Assembly (NCBI GenBank): GCA_936941155.1
Contig: CAKZJE010000033.1
Coordinates: forward strand, 142,934 to 206,933
Length of the DNA: 64,000 nt
Origin: an uncultured Methylomonas sp.
GTDB lineage: Bacteria > Pseudomonadota > Gammaproteobacteria > Methylococcales > Methylomonadaceae
Reading direction: 5' to 3'
The notes under the pieces are model-generated. The model had not been told where the DNA came from and ran no database searches. It saw only the letters and a program-made list of their open reading frames with translations. Of this stretch, positions 37,701 through 45,066 are shown piece after piece. The position numbers and the translations under genes are program-made. How positions within the stretch are numbered: position 1 is the stretch's first letter; each line of letters begins with the position of its first letter.

Positions 37701-38506
37701 GAAATAACCCCCAGCGATACACCCAGCTTAGCCATTGAACCCAAACTATATAAAACCTGACTAATGCGCTGTAAGCCACTGCTAAATTGCAACGCCATCA
37801 CGTCAGCCTTACCCATTGCCATGACAAACTGACTACTTAACTGAGTAAACCGCGCTAACGCAGGAACGCCTTTAGTGATTGAATATTCAAGCGCGTGAAA
37901 TGAACCTGTTAAAACAGTGCTAGCGGCGTTTGCAGCTCCCATTGTGACTACATAAGCCTGCACAGGCAGTGGCAACATCGTAAACACTTGATACGCCGCT
38001 TTAGCAGATTTCACCATTGCATCTAATTGACCAACGGTTTCACTGATATTGCCACCTAAGCCAATCGTGCTGTTTGCCAGTGTTGTAGTTGGCGTAATCA
38101 TTCCGCGGATGGCATTCACTGCTAAATTTGCGGCTTTTTGATAACCTTCGATTTCACCGGCTAACTTGTTAAAATTATTGTTTACACCAAATAGTTTAAG
38201 CACATCACCTGTGACTTTTAGCGTGGATGTAGCTTGCTTAGCGGTATTGTTAGCGGTTTTCCATGCTTCGGATGCTTTGTAAAGTTCGTTATTAACTGAT
38301 CCGAGTGATGCAGCAACTGCGTTAGCAGTTGATTGACTGCTAACGCCGAGTTGTTTTATTGAAGTAGTCGTTTTGCCTAGGCTAACAGAGGAGGCTTGTG
38401 CAGATCTTCCCAAATCTTGTGTTTCTTTGGAAAAAGCCGCGATTTGCTGGTTTGCATTGCCAGAATCAACTTTGATGTTTAAATTCAGTTGTAAATTTCC
38501 AGCCAT
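31781..38506 (-). CDS. Tail tape measure protein with embedded SLT transglycosylase domain
   Basis: 2241 residues. Tape-measure N-terminal domain at about 425-620 (MKLVVTSTQELEYAQRQLVQ ... KGMFSGDEFMSLMENGSV), hydrophobic Gly/Ala segments and long coiled coils. A lysozyme-like SLT domain at about 880-1000 includes AILKIESAGGK and SHALGQMQVLPSTLRDPGYG, for piercing the wall during DNA entry. The end (KYALGGISNTAAIFGEAGPEAAVPL) is a common tape-measure C-terminal motif. By the usual rule of about 1.5 angstrom per residue the tail would be around 330 nm; that is an estimate. Confidence 0.92.
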   Translation of the reverse strand: MAGNLQLNLNIKVDSGNANQQIAAFSKETQDLGRSAQASSVSLGKTTTSIKQLGVSSQSTANAVAASLGSVNNELYKASEAWKTANNTAKQATSTLKVTGDVLKLFGVNNNFNKLAGEIEGYQKAANLAVNAIRGMITPTTTLANSTIGLGGNISETVGQLDAMVKSAKAAYQVFTMLPLPVQAYVVTMGAANAASTVLTGSFHALEYSITKGVPALARFTQLSSQFVMAMGKADVMALQFSSGLQRISQVLYSLGSMAKLGVSLGVISEKFAGLAGVLLDTSGKVTAANFVFNQLTKTIFGTGTAAEFISKGLATLTFQSGYVGGVIGGLKSTVSLLKTSFIEANTTTKILSLAFLGLGTATRIATGAFDLMRFAAAKLQPLFSGLLSLTAPLVGALRSMSSLLLSTLPFMAYHVVKSADSMEILKSRMKLVVTSTQELEYAQRQLVQSSVKTGSSLEANVNIFTKAAKPLRDMGLNAKSTVAVVDTLGKSLIIAGAQTSEVNSVLLQTSQMLSKGMFSGDEFMSLMENGSVVMDNLSKALGKTKGELIEMSHNQQLTSEMFAYGMLKSFGDMQRQFDTMPVTMGRAFSQLWTGIKLYSGAIADDVGKAASSISRFATNAIESLQSGQFEREMIKIQLDFKLLANDIAQTANTISPSLAKAFSIQSPFLALRTDFRVFIIEVVRGFDNALEKASANWDKLKKSFINYNPFSNFNENRNEQRDKAIARNNEAANALIAQTYKEQNAVIAAQNTLTEQGLLLRQKLRDEAKKEATELAANATAQAAAMQAGIEEKLSAAGVDKEAAKKALSEQLDGIKKLTDAKITQFEEQKAANDALFNQQKISASQHYQTELNLINQITQAKTSSLTQTSKLESAASSQNLSDLDKAYQAILKIESAGGKLAQVNQTSHALGQMQVLPSTLRDPGYGIKPFQPAIDQNITALMSYQRLLKFVQENEAGLKKFGEDYFKGLVNHYGSIDKAVNAYGEHTAAYMAKFKQYYGQISGQTEQQTSAESDLAKVRSESNKAAIAAGAEYAKQQQDYLKSVQDLKNHYIELTGTAQQAREAQLALQYENNPLRKAATLGGDKSTLDLLDKVQQAELDKEFNDRMKALQDEQLQLQMTTQQWQYYQNAKISKNSTEQNKLNDLTDNIESKKAAKKTLEYKISFKDKELTNGLAKAQKLATGLQNSFGKVGKSIGDMAVAMANYGKVSNDIEVQRAAVTKENGANAEQIAIAQTKAAQEQAIAQIDAYASMTEAAQGFFKEGTAGYQLMGIATKAFRAYEMYLSSQSTITAIADMARTVGMWVTGETAKTAATVASVAPEVAASTAKGTAKAAEAVANEGSSGDSYTAFARVAMMIALMASVGFGLGGGGAAAAATTINLAEDRQKTQGTGSVLGDATAKSKSIANSLEILKQNSDVTLPLTSAMANSLRNIESNIGGLGNQVSRAFINNPKFVETSQISSGLFGRKTTRTLADSGLIIPTQMVGDIIAKGFVDAAQYVDVQVTKTGGFFSKTKTWVERQVSAVDDETKSQFGKVIMNLVGAVSVAAGSLDKSGTDFSQVLSNFAVSIGDVSLKGLKGDALQTELEAVFGRVADDMAKYAFAGLIDFQKAGEGYFETLVRVASAVEQATVGLDRLHIKAIAYTDVVNKQGDVFAEIARQSIVAQETAAKGIADVINTLNGSGSDLIDMYKQLSAIRDTMNLNGLNGNSISSSTISGAGSVADLNSAVTAYADKYFSDAEKLVASNTNMQNQFLKLGLAMPTSTAKFRALVESIDVSSAAGQKFQGQVLSLADAFYTATDLATKAIDNLQANVTTAEDNLRKAYQTESAALKQSVDDFGGFAKSLKEYLDSLVLSDISTKTPLQKYQEAKSQFDAVNTLINTGTDAQKQEGLGKLQGATDTFLQASRAYNASSMGYVRDFATATAALNNGITKATVKQNIAQLQLNALTDQVGKLVTLNDSVLSVKDAITALTDVQKELKAAQDIVTAQAIANNAAAKAAAEKINQQAFADSESKRLADYEVSIKAAAQAANPLKIATQTSWQAGGTKDTVWENLLATFNQSHIARYGIAFNRPFTADSDATSLGASLNAQYKTIMTAQNAAAIQSAIQSAIPFIPATYDPLKKYALGGISNTAAIFGEAGPEAAVPLPDGRTIPVTLSFPPSPQSFNSNSNGDNSDVVAELKKLVEKQAEVIEELKNQNELLKQGLEVDRFGYKELLKQGESQAESLENMDRRQRAKA

Positions 38507-38529
38507 GATTTTTTAATCCTATTTTCGCT

Positions 38530-38557
38530 GTAGAGACGCAAAATATTGCGTCTCTAC
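38530..38557. repeat. Palindromic repeat family A, copy 3
   Basis: Perfect copy, two bases after the stop of the frameshift product and just before the tape measure gene. Confidence 0.92.
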
Positions 38558-38559
38558 GG

Positions 38560-38925
38560 TTATTTTTTTTCTGCCGATTTTTTCTTGGCTTTCTCAGCCC
38601 ACGCCTTTAACGCGCCCGTTTCCAACGCCTGAATTTCCTCCAGCAATAGCAACTGCTGTTTGCGCTTGCGCTCATGCAATGCAATCACCGCTAACACTGC
38701 TGAATAATCTAAACCAGCCACGCCGCCAAAATGGTACGTCCACTGGGTTTGGCAAAAAAAGAAAAGGCTCAGAGCCTGCTGGCTATCATAAAACAGCACA
38801 CACTCTGAGCCTTTGGGGGGTTGTCTATTGGTAGGCGGGTTAATTCCTAAAGCCTCAAAACAGCTTTTTTCACTGACAGGCTTTGCCGGTTCTGCACTTG
38901 CCCAGTGATAACCCGCCTCTGTTAG
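38560..38925 (-). CDS. Frameshift extension of the tail assembly chaperone (GT-like, DUF1799-like)
   Basis: This frame has no good start of its own. It is entered by -1 slippage at 38925-38931 and adds 121 residues, starting LTEAGYHWASAEPAKP. The end part has QTQWTYHFGGVAGLDYSAVLAV, which matches DUF1799-type chaperone T domains, followed by a charged helix. The fusion would be 240 residues. In lambda the gpG-gpGT ratio set by such slippage controls tail assembly around the tape measure, and the tape measure gene follows here too. Confidence 0.85.
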   Translation of the reverse strand, partial: LTEAGYHWASAEPAKPVSEKSCFEALGINPPTNRQPPKGSECVLFYDSQQALSLFFFCQTQWTYHFGGVAGLDYSAVLAVIALHERKRKQQLLLLEEIQALETGALKAWAEKAKKKSAEKK

Positions 38926-39281
38926 TTTTTTAGCTTTTGCCGTTTATATTCGGCATTGGTCACGCCACCTTGCACCGCCATAAATCCATCAATCACGGAT
39001 TTATTCAACCAAGGTTGATTCATCATTTCTTGCTTAACATCATTATCAAAAGCCACAGGACTTCCTGATTCATCCACAATATCCTGCACATCCACCAGAT
39101 TTTCATAGGCAATATCGATAATCAACGAATCGTTATCTTTCAGCAAAGCCTGCCAGTCATCTTTTGGCAAAATTTTAAATTCAGCTTCAAATGAATGCGT
39201 TTTAGTTTTATCTTTGTCGAGTGGCTCAATCGCTGTAATTGAAATTACACGAGTTTCTTTTTTGCCAATTTTTAAAGCCAT
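38922..39281 (-). CDS. Tail assembly chaperone (G-like)
   Basis: 119 residues, with EFKILPKDDWQALLKDNDSL and PWLNKSVIDGFMAVQGGVT, as in siphovirus tail chaperones. It lies between the tail tube and the tape measure genes. The stop codon follows directly on the slippery heptamer, so most ribosomes end here and a minority continue into the extension. Confidence 0.85.
   Translation of the reverse strand: MALKIGKKETRVISITAIEPLDKDKTKTHSFEAEFKILPKDDWQALLKDNDSLIIDIAYENLVDVQDIVDESGSPVAFDNDVKQEMMNQPWLNKSVIDGFMAVQGGVTNAEYKRQKLKN
38925..38931 (-). promoter_or_regulatory. Programmed -1 ribosomal frameshift site
   Basis: On the minus strand the codons read CTA AAA AAC TAA, i.e. slippery heptamer A-AAA-AAC with the zero-frame stop as the next codon. 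The -1 frame stays open for 121 codons. Confidence 0.9.
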
Positions 39282-39301
39282 GTTTTTTTACCTTTATCAA
39301 A

Positions 39302-39329
39302 GTAGAGACGCAAAATATTGCGTCTCTAC
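39302..39329. repeat. Palindromic repeat family A, copy 4
   Basis: Perfect copy in the 50-base gap between the tail tube stop and the chaperone start. Confidence 0.92.
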
Positions 39330-39333
39330 AGGG

Positions 39334-40953
39334 TTATTGCAGAATCAAAACAAATTCGTTATTGCCGCCATTAATCGCTGGTAACGTCATATCCATTGTT
39401 AGCATCGCAATACCGTCTTTATCACTGGATGATGGATTTGATAATTGCATCGAAGGCGAATAAACCCCCACTTGTTGACCTATAGGGCCGTGCATAAACA
39501 GCAATTTATTGATGTCAGCATTTTCAATCGCTGCATAAAAGTCATAATCGGTTTTCAATACTGCTTCAATCGCTACCTGCCCTTTTGCCTCACGCCCTGT
39601 AATAAGCACACGATCCGCATTTGGCATATTCCGATGGATGACTTTATTACCCAAATCAAACGTGATTTTTTCCATCACGCCTTCGTCAAAACTATGAATC
39701 ACCAGCGTTTTAGTATTGCCATAATTCACAGGCAATGGATTAACCCATGCGGCTAAATCAATCGCTGGTAAATCGGCAACGTCATAATCTTCAATTAAGC
39801 CCGTCAAAACCACTTGTGCCATTGGGATTTGTCCGCTGGTGAAATCAAATGTTACCGTGCCTTTTGCATAACTAAACTGATGCAGTGCACCATCTTGAAA
39901 ATACCAAATCGTGTATGATTTTTGCGTATCGGTATTGCTGTTTGGGTAATACTCAACCGATTTACCGATGATATAAGTCATCGTATCATTCGCTTCTTTA
40001 GTTAATTTAGGATAAACCACCGCTGTTTTTGTCGCACCGTCATAGTCTTGAATATGACGCATTTCTGCTAATTCATAAGTAGTGCTAGTTGTAGTTACAA
40101 ATTTTAAATTGCTGGCTAACGTGGCAACTTTTGTAGTTCCGTCGTAACCAGTCACAAGTTTGGATTCGCTAATTACAAATGTTGATGTATTGCTTGGTAT
40201 AGTCGCCAATTGCGAATCAAGCAAAGCACGTTTTGACGCAATTTCATACGATTTAATGCGTTTAATTTCAGCTTGATTTTCCCCTGTTTTGATTTCAATA
40301 TCGCAGCCGGTTAAGTTTTTAATGCCGACTGTGCTAGCTGGTAAATAAATATAAGCTTTAGTTGAATTGCTGCTCGCTGTGTCAACAATAGTCCCTGCAA
40401 AATGTTTTACTCTGCAAAAAAAGCCGTTAAAATAATTATCCGTTGGTCGTGCTTCTGATGATAATTTAATAATATTTTTGTTTGAACTGGCAGGATCTTG
40501 CGCTGTACCCCCAGAGACTTGCACATAAATAGCATGGCCTGCATAAGCATCATCTTGCGCTGATGATTCTGCTGCCAACACAATTGAATTCAAATCACCA
40601 TCTTGCGCTGTACCAGTGACTTCGCTGCTAGTCACAACAGATGATAAATTACATGCCTGCAATAGCATGTCATATTGCGGCAAAGTGCCTGGAACAGAAA
40701 TTCCTTGCGCATTCCCTCCAACTGCCAAAGCAAATTTCAAAGTAATCATGCCTTCATTTGCGGTAATTATTTTTTTGTTACCACCAAAATATGGCTTAAT
40801 AGTATTTCGTGTAATTTCAGTCGTTTTCATTTTATCGACTGTTAAATCTTCCAATTCAATTGCAATAGCATCAGCAAAGTTGGCAGGAACTCCGCTGGTT
40901 GTTTCCTCTGCAATTTTAATTGCTTGTTTGTTTGAAAATAACGGATTAGACAT
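39334..40953 (-). CDS. Major tail tube protein
   Basis: 539 residues. The N-terminal region (KQAIKIAEETTSGVPANFAD ... MITLKFALAVGG) and the late part (QVGVYSPSMQLSNPSSSDKDGIAMLTMDM) fit the siphovirus/B3-like tail tube family. It is longer than most (300-350); the extra middle is beta-rich, with repeated 'VTGYDGTTKVA/DYDGATKTAV' units, and may decorate the tube. No sheath gene follows, so the tail should be non-contractile. Confidence 0.75.
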   Translation of the reverse strand: MSNPLFSNKQAIKIAEETTSGVPANFADAIAIELEDLTVDKMKTTEITRNTIKPYFGGNKKIITANEGMITLKFALAVGGNAQGISVPGTLPQYDMLLQACNLSSVVTSSEVTGTAQDGDLNSIVLAAESSAQDDAYAGHAIYVQVSGGTAQDPASSNKNIIKLSSEARPTDNYFNGFFCRVKHFAGTIVDTASSNSTKAYIYLPASTVGIKNLTGCDIEIKTGENQAEIKRIKSYEIASKRALLDSQLATIPSNTSTFVISESKLVTGYDGTTKVATLASNLKFVTTTSTTYELAEMRHIQDYDGATKTAVVYPKLTKEANDTMTYIIGKSVEYYPNSNTDTQKSYTIWYFQDGALHQFSYAKGTVTFDFTSGQIPMAQVVLTGLIEDYDVADLPAIDLAAWVNPLPVNYGNTKTLVIHSFDEGVMEKITFDLGNKVIHRNMPNADRVLITGREAKGQVAIEAVLKTDYDFYAAIENADINKLLFMHGPIGQQVGVYSPSMQLSNPSSSDKDGIAMLTMDMTLPAINGGNNEFVLILQ

Positions 40954-41125
40954 TTTCTTTCAATCCTTCTTTTGGGGTTGTTTTTGGTGCCGGCGCATTG
41001 ACTACCACCGCTGCTTTTTCAGTTTTTTTTAATGGCGGCGGCGTTTCACCTTCAAAAAAATAGCTGTCATGCTCCGGGCTGTAATAGCCATTTTTGCCGC
41101 TGGCTTGTAATTCGGCTTTAGTCAT
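40946..41125 (-). CDS. Small protein between tail terminator and tube genes
   Basis: 59 residues (MTKAELQASGKNGYYSPEHD...), with a Pro/Lys-rich tail. A strong GAAGGAA ribosome site lies before ATG 41125, and the stop overlaps the tube gene start by eight bases. Unknown role; similar short genes occur at the head-tail joint of many phages. Confidence 0.65.
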   Translation of the reverse strand: MTKAELQASGKNGYYSPEHDSYFFEGETPPPLKKTEKAAVVVNAPAPKTTPKEGLKENV

Positions 41126-41135
41126 TTCAATTCCT

Positions 41136-41567
41136 TCAGGTGATTTCTAAATAACTGAAAACAATTTCACTTTCATAGAGTGGGTGGCGTAAACCTTTAT
41201 CGCTTACAACTCGCATTTTTTTAAAAATGACTTCTGGAAACGGTTGGGAGCGGATAATGTCAATAATCAGGTCAATGATTTGCTCCATATAGCGCACACC
41301 ATCAAAAATTCCATCTGCCTCAGTGGGTTCGTTGATGCTGATTAGGATGCTGGCGGCGCGGTCGCCATGTCGCATATTTGCGGTGTTATCTTCATATGCC
41401 CGCACGATTGGCACAAAGCAAAGGCAAGGCAATTGTGATATTGATGGGGATTTTTTATAGCCCACAAACGCGGTTGCTGATTTTTTGTATCGGTCAGCAA
41501 ACAAGGTATTTAACTCTGTGTTTCCTGCGATTTCAGCGCGTAACCGCTCTAAAATGCCCATGCTCAT
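41136..41567 (-). CDS. Putative tail terminator/completion protein
   Basis: 143 residues (GILERLRAEIAGNTELNTLF ... ASILISINEPTEADGIFDGV ... YESEIVFSYLEIT). The pattern of a minor joining protein with a C-terminal strand pair fits tail terminators by position and size. It overlaps the previous stop as ATGA. Confidence 0.6.
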   Translation of the reverse strand: MSMGILERLRAEIAGNTELNTLFADRYKKSATAFVGYKKSPSISQLPCLCFVPIVRAYEDNTANMRHGDRAASILISINEPTEADGIFDGVRYMEQIIDLIIDIIRSQPFPEVIFKKMRVVSDKGLRHPLYESEIVFSYLEIT

Positions 41568-42010
41568 TCTTTAATTACCGATTCCAAAATGCCGACGGCT
41601 ATATCTACAATATTTTTTTCACGCGCAGGAATATCAGCATAAAAAAATGGATAAGCTGCATTCTGAAATGTGCCAAATTCGACATAAGGCGCGTAATAAG
41701 GCTGAAAATAATCAACAACAGCATGTTTAGCGCGTTGCAATATGCCTTCATCATTAAATTTTTTTACATATTGATAGCCAGCATCCGAGCCGCCGCCAAC
41801 ATGTGATGCACTACGTCCTAAAAAATCGGCTTCAATAGAGGCTCTTAAACGTCCTGTTCTGTTTGTAAAAGCTTTCCCCGCATCAATCCATGTCAGCATG
41901 TCATCACGGTATGAATCGGCAGAAGCAAAAGCGACTAAATCAAGCGTATCTTGATCGGTTAATTTGCCCAATGATTCTAAAACAGAATCTAAACCTGTGA
42001 TTTCAATCAT
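41564..42010 (-). CDS. HK97 gp10-like tail-completion protein
   Basis: 148 residues. The signature is NRTGRLRASIEADF, then YYAPYVEFGTFQNAAYPFFYAD, matching the GxLxxSI ... YAxxVExGT ... A.PF order of the gp10 family that joins head and tail. Confidence 0.8.
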   Translation of the reverse strand: MIEITGLDSVLESLGKLTDQDTLDLVAFASADSYRDDMLTWIDAGKAFTNRTGRLRASIEADFLGRSASHVGGGSDAGYQYVKKFNDEGILQRAKHAVVDYFQPYYAPYVEFGTFQNAAYPFFYADIPAREKNIVDIAVGILESVIKE

Positions 42011-42348
42011 ATTGCAGCAAAATAAACATCATCCGCACCGCCCTCAACCCCTAAACCATCTAGCACTAAACTATCAAGTAAAGGCTGATATTGCGCTTTA
42101 TAACCATCGGCTTTTTTCAATAGCTGTGAATCTTCACCTTGCGCCTCGCCCAAACAGCACGTTTCCATTGCCATAAATACTGCAATTTGTGTTAGCAGTG
42201 GATTGGGTAACGTAATATCAGCCGGCTTAAAACCAAGCTTGGTTAATTCAGCATCTAATCGCACATCGGCAACCAATAAATAATCTTCTGTGATAATGCC
42301 TTTTAGCTGAGCATCAAAAACATTTTCTACAGCGCAATATTTAGCCAT
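42007..42348 (-). CDS. Putative head-tail connector
   Basis: 113 residues, alpha-helical (TQIAVFMAMETCCLGEAQG), acidic at the end. By position just before the gp10-like gene it may replace P2 gpL or act as a gp6-like adaptor. Not clearly similar to either by eye. Confidence 0.5.
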   Translation of the reverse strand: MAKYCAVENVFDAQLKGIITEDYLLVADVRLDAELTKLGFKPADITLPNPLLTQIAVFMAMETCCLGEAQGEDSQLLKKADGYKAQYQPLLDSLVLDGLGVEGGADDVYFAAI

Positions 42349-42676
42349 TTTTTTCTAAAAAATCCGTATCGCGCCTGCGTTCGCCATTGTCAGTGTTGCA
42401 ATGTTTGCGGCGTTCTTCTTGAGTCTGCTCAAAAGATAATTCTTTGCGCTGCTCTTCTAATTCTTCACGCCGATCGCGCTTTATTTGAAAGTATAAGCTT
42501 ACAAAAAAAGTTAATACGGTAAACAATAAAGCTAATGCCCCAAATAAAAGCGAGAGCTGTTCTTTATAAATCATTAAAGAACCTATGCTTATTCCGCCGC
42601 CGGTGTAACTGAGTTTATTAAAAAAATTGATTAAAAAATCAGTAATAACATCCGACTGATGATTGCTTTGAGCCAT
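42341..42676 (-). CDS. Holin-like small membrane protein
   Basis: 111 residues. One strong membrane segment (LSLLFGALALLFTVLTFFVSLYF) preceded by YTGGGISIGSLM and followed by a very charged tail (QIKRDRREELEEQRKEL). This matches phage holins of the 'YTGGG...KRDxREE' type in HP1/P2-related phages. It lies in the head-tail module, where P2 also keeps its holin Y downstream of L and X. No endolysin follows. Confidence 0.65.
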   Translation of the reverse strand: MAQSNHQSDVITDFLINFFNKLSYTGGGISIGSLMIYKEQLSLLFGALALLFTVLTFFVSLYFQIKRDRREELEEQRKELSFEQTQEERRKHCNTDNGERRRDTDFLEKNG

Positions 42677-42695
42677 AGCAAAATCGCTTAGTTAA

Positions 42696-43076
42696 TTAAC
42701 GCAAACCGGTGTAAACATCGACAGCAGAACCCGCTGCATGAGCACTAGAAGCCTCTAATTTAACTTGATAAAAACCGCCCACATCCAATACGAAAGTATT
42801 GCTTGTAGCTGCTACTTGCGCCGTTAAATCACCAGTGCAATCAAGCAAAATTCCGGTAGGCGACGTATAGCTTCCACTGGCGCTACGCAATGTTTTGTAA
42901 TCTGCATAAGGGCTTGCTTTTGCAGAAATCACAAAGGCATCTAAATCGTGAGTAGCTACTTTAATTTGAGCAACTAAGCGGTCATAGTTTGCCGTTTTCA
43001 CTTCAATCAAAGTTGTCAGCCCAGTTTGTGCAACCGCCTTGGCTAAAACTTTTTCTCTGACAGTATTTTTACTCAT
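42696..43076 (-). CDS. Putative capsid decoration or head-associated protein
   Basis: 126 residues. Helical N-terminus, then beta-rich (YTSPTGILLDCTGDLTAQVA ... TFVLDVGGFYQVKLEASSA). Position directly after terminase M suggests a head protein. No family recognised. Confidence 0.45.
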   Translation of the reverse strand: MSKNTVREKVLAKAVAQTGLTTLIEVKTANYDRLVAQIKVATHDLDAFVISAKASPYADYKTLRSASGSYTSPTGILLDCTGDLTAQVAATSNTFVLDVGGFYQVKLEASSAHAAGSAVDVYTGLR

Positions 43077-43179
43077 AATATGTCTCTTGGTATTAAACAG
43101 CGTTAGATTGTGCTCACGCAGATTCGATATGAAAATCTATCACGATGACCACAAGTAACGCTGCCCGAGTGGGAGCTAT

Positions 43180-43956
43180 TTAAATTAACGCTTTCGTGCG
43201 TTCAATCATTTTCTTTACGCCAGCGCGTGGATTAATCGTTTCGGCTTCGCAGTAATAATCATAAGCCTGTTTAAAATCCGCTGTTTCTTCGGCATAGCGA
43301 CCTGCCATGCGGTAAAACTTACCTAACGTGACGACGTTATCAACCCGCCATTGTTTTGTTTTGAGCTTTTCAAAAGCAGTGGAAAAAGCACTGGTTAAAG
43401 TTTTATCAGTTTCAAAAACCTTTTCCTGATTTTCCATAATCGAATCACAAGCAATCGTGATCGCATTGCGCTTAAAACCTAATTCAAACGATTGGTTAGT
43501 TTTAACAATTGTGTCGCCTAGCGCGATTGCCCAAGCAAAATCTTGTGTATCAGCAGCCCAAATCAAGCAATAAAACAGCAGGCTATTGTGATACGTTTCA
43601 CCGTTTTCCATGTATCGCAATAAAAACTCACGATATTTTTCTAACAATGATGTTTGATTTTTCTTTTTATTGACTTTATCGGCAGTGCTTTTTAATGAAG
43701 CCCATTCACTGGCGGCTAAATCTTTTAAAACTTCATATTCACTGATAGCAATGTGTTTAAGCCCCGATCCTTCTGCTGGATCAAAACCGACAAACTTAAG
43801 ACTTCCACCATTAGATAACTTTAGCGTTTCATTCAGTCTAATCCGCTTGCCAGATTCATCATGTGTTTTTTTTGGCTCAGAATTAACAGGCTGCACATCA
43901 TTCTGCACAGCCTGCCGAATCCGTTTGCCATCTTCTGAATGCGATGCAAGTTTCAT
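43180..43956 (-). CDS. P2 gpM-like terminase endonuclease (small) subunit
   Basis: 258 residues. The central region (KYREFLLRYMENGETYHNSLLFYCLIWAAD ... FAWAIALGD) has the Y-x-x-FL..YL..G..Y.N.hL...hWh-D layout of P2 gpM, which cuts DNA at cos. The order capsid-M is as in P2. The ATG overlaps the capsid stop region with an eight-base gap. Confidence 0.8.
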   Translation of the reverse strand: MKLASHSEDGKRIRQAVQNDVQPVNSEPKKTHDESGKRIRLNETLKLSNGGSLKFVGFDPAEGSGLKHIAISEYEVLKDLAASEWASLKSTADKVNKKKNQTSLLEKYREFLLRYMENGETYHNSLLFYCLIWAADTQDFAWAIALGDTIVKTNQSFELGFKRNAITIACDSIMENQEKVFETDKTLTSAFSTAFEKLKTKQWRVDNVVTLGKFYRMAGRYAEETADFKQAYDYYCEAETINPRAGVKKMIERTKALI

Positions 43957-43957
43957 C

Positions 43958-45064
43958 TTACGTTAAAGACCATTCAGTCCAGCCTATAGGATGTGACCAT
44001 TCATCATTGACCTTGACCATTGGCGCATCAGGATGAACCATCACAAACGCTTCAGGCACTGGAATCACAAAATCGCGCTGCATGTGCAATAAATCTTGTG
44101 TCGCTTTTGCATCAGACCATTCTCGTACTTCGCGATAAACACCATTAACCTGATAAACATATTGAAAGTTAATTGGATTAGTCACGCACATGCCAGAAAC
44201 AGGAAATTCATCCGGCGTGGTCACTGCCATATTTGAAACACTATTCATTTGCAATAATGAATCAGCGGCGGCTTGTTGCATCGGGTCAATGGCTGCACGC
44301 ATTAATTCGTTTTTGCGTGTTGAATTTAACGCATCACCAGCAATTACTTTTATGCCTGTATCACCACGATAAACAATTTCGATTTTGCTTTTTCCGTACT
44401 GAGCTAACTCAGCCATACTGACAAAATCACCGCCTTCACCTATGCGAATTTGCTCAACACTGTATTTATTACCATCTTTATCCAAAATTGTGCCATTCGC
44501 ATCGGCTACCAGACCTATCACATTTTGTGGATAATTTTTAATCATGTATTCCAACCATCCTTCTTGGATTTCTTCCCCCATCGGATAGTTTGTTAAACTG
44601 GAATTTGCATTACCTAAGTATGTTTGTCCGTTAAAGCCAACACGCAACAAGCCACGCGCCCGCGCTCGCAATACCCATGCTCGCCAAATATTGTAAAACG
44701 CTTGTTTTTGCCGCCCCCATGCAAGCTGTTCTTTCCAAGTTGCTTGTGCATCTTGATCAATGGCACGGCAGAGGAATTTGCGATCAGATAAAGTACCGGT
44801 TCCTGATGCTTGGCGTGATCCAGTAACAATGCTTTTATCAACAATCGTACCGTCCACCATGTGAATGATTTGATCCGTATTGCTTTCGGTGGCAAAAAAA
44901 TCAATTTCATTCAAAAAAGCAAATTGCTGACGCTTCTTTTCTTCAAAAGACTGTACTGCTGAGGGTGTTACTTCAAACTGCACACCGAATTTAACTTGAT
45001 TGCCGAAGTTTTCACGAAAACCTAGCAATAATTCTTGTCTTAACTGCGCTAATGTTCTTGCCAT
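43958..45064 (-). CDS. P2 gpN-like major capsid protein
   Basis: 368 residues (P2 gpN has 357). Typical segments: QVKFGVQFEVTPSAVQSFEEK at the N-terminus (mature cleavage region), YLGNANSSLTNYPMGEEIQEGWLEYM in the middle and a P2-like order after the protease gene. Lacks any fused decoration domain. Confidence 0.85.
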   Translation of the reverse strand: MARTLAQLRQELLLGFRENFGNQVKFGVQFEVTPSAVQSFEEKKRQQFAFLNEIDFFATESNTDQIIHMVDGTIVDKSIVTGSRQASGTGTLSDRKFLCRAIDQDAQATWKEQLAWGRQKQAFYNIWRAWVLRARARGLLRVGFNGQTYLGNANSSLTNYPMGEEIQEGWLEYMIKNYPQNVIGLVADANGTILDKDGNKYSVEQIRIGEGGDFVSMAELAQYGKSKIEIVYRGDTGIKVIAGDALNSTRKNELMRAAIDPMQQAAADSLLQMNSVSNMAVTTPDEFPVSGMCVTNPINFQYVYQVNGVYREVREWSDAKATQDLLHMQRDFVIPVPEAFVMVHPDAPMVKVNDEWSHPIGWTEWSLT

Positions 45065-45066
45065 GA

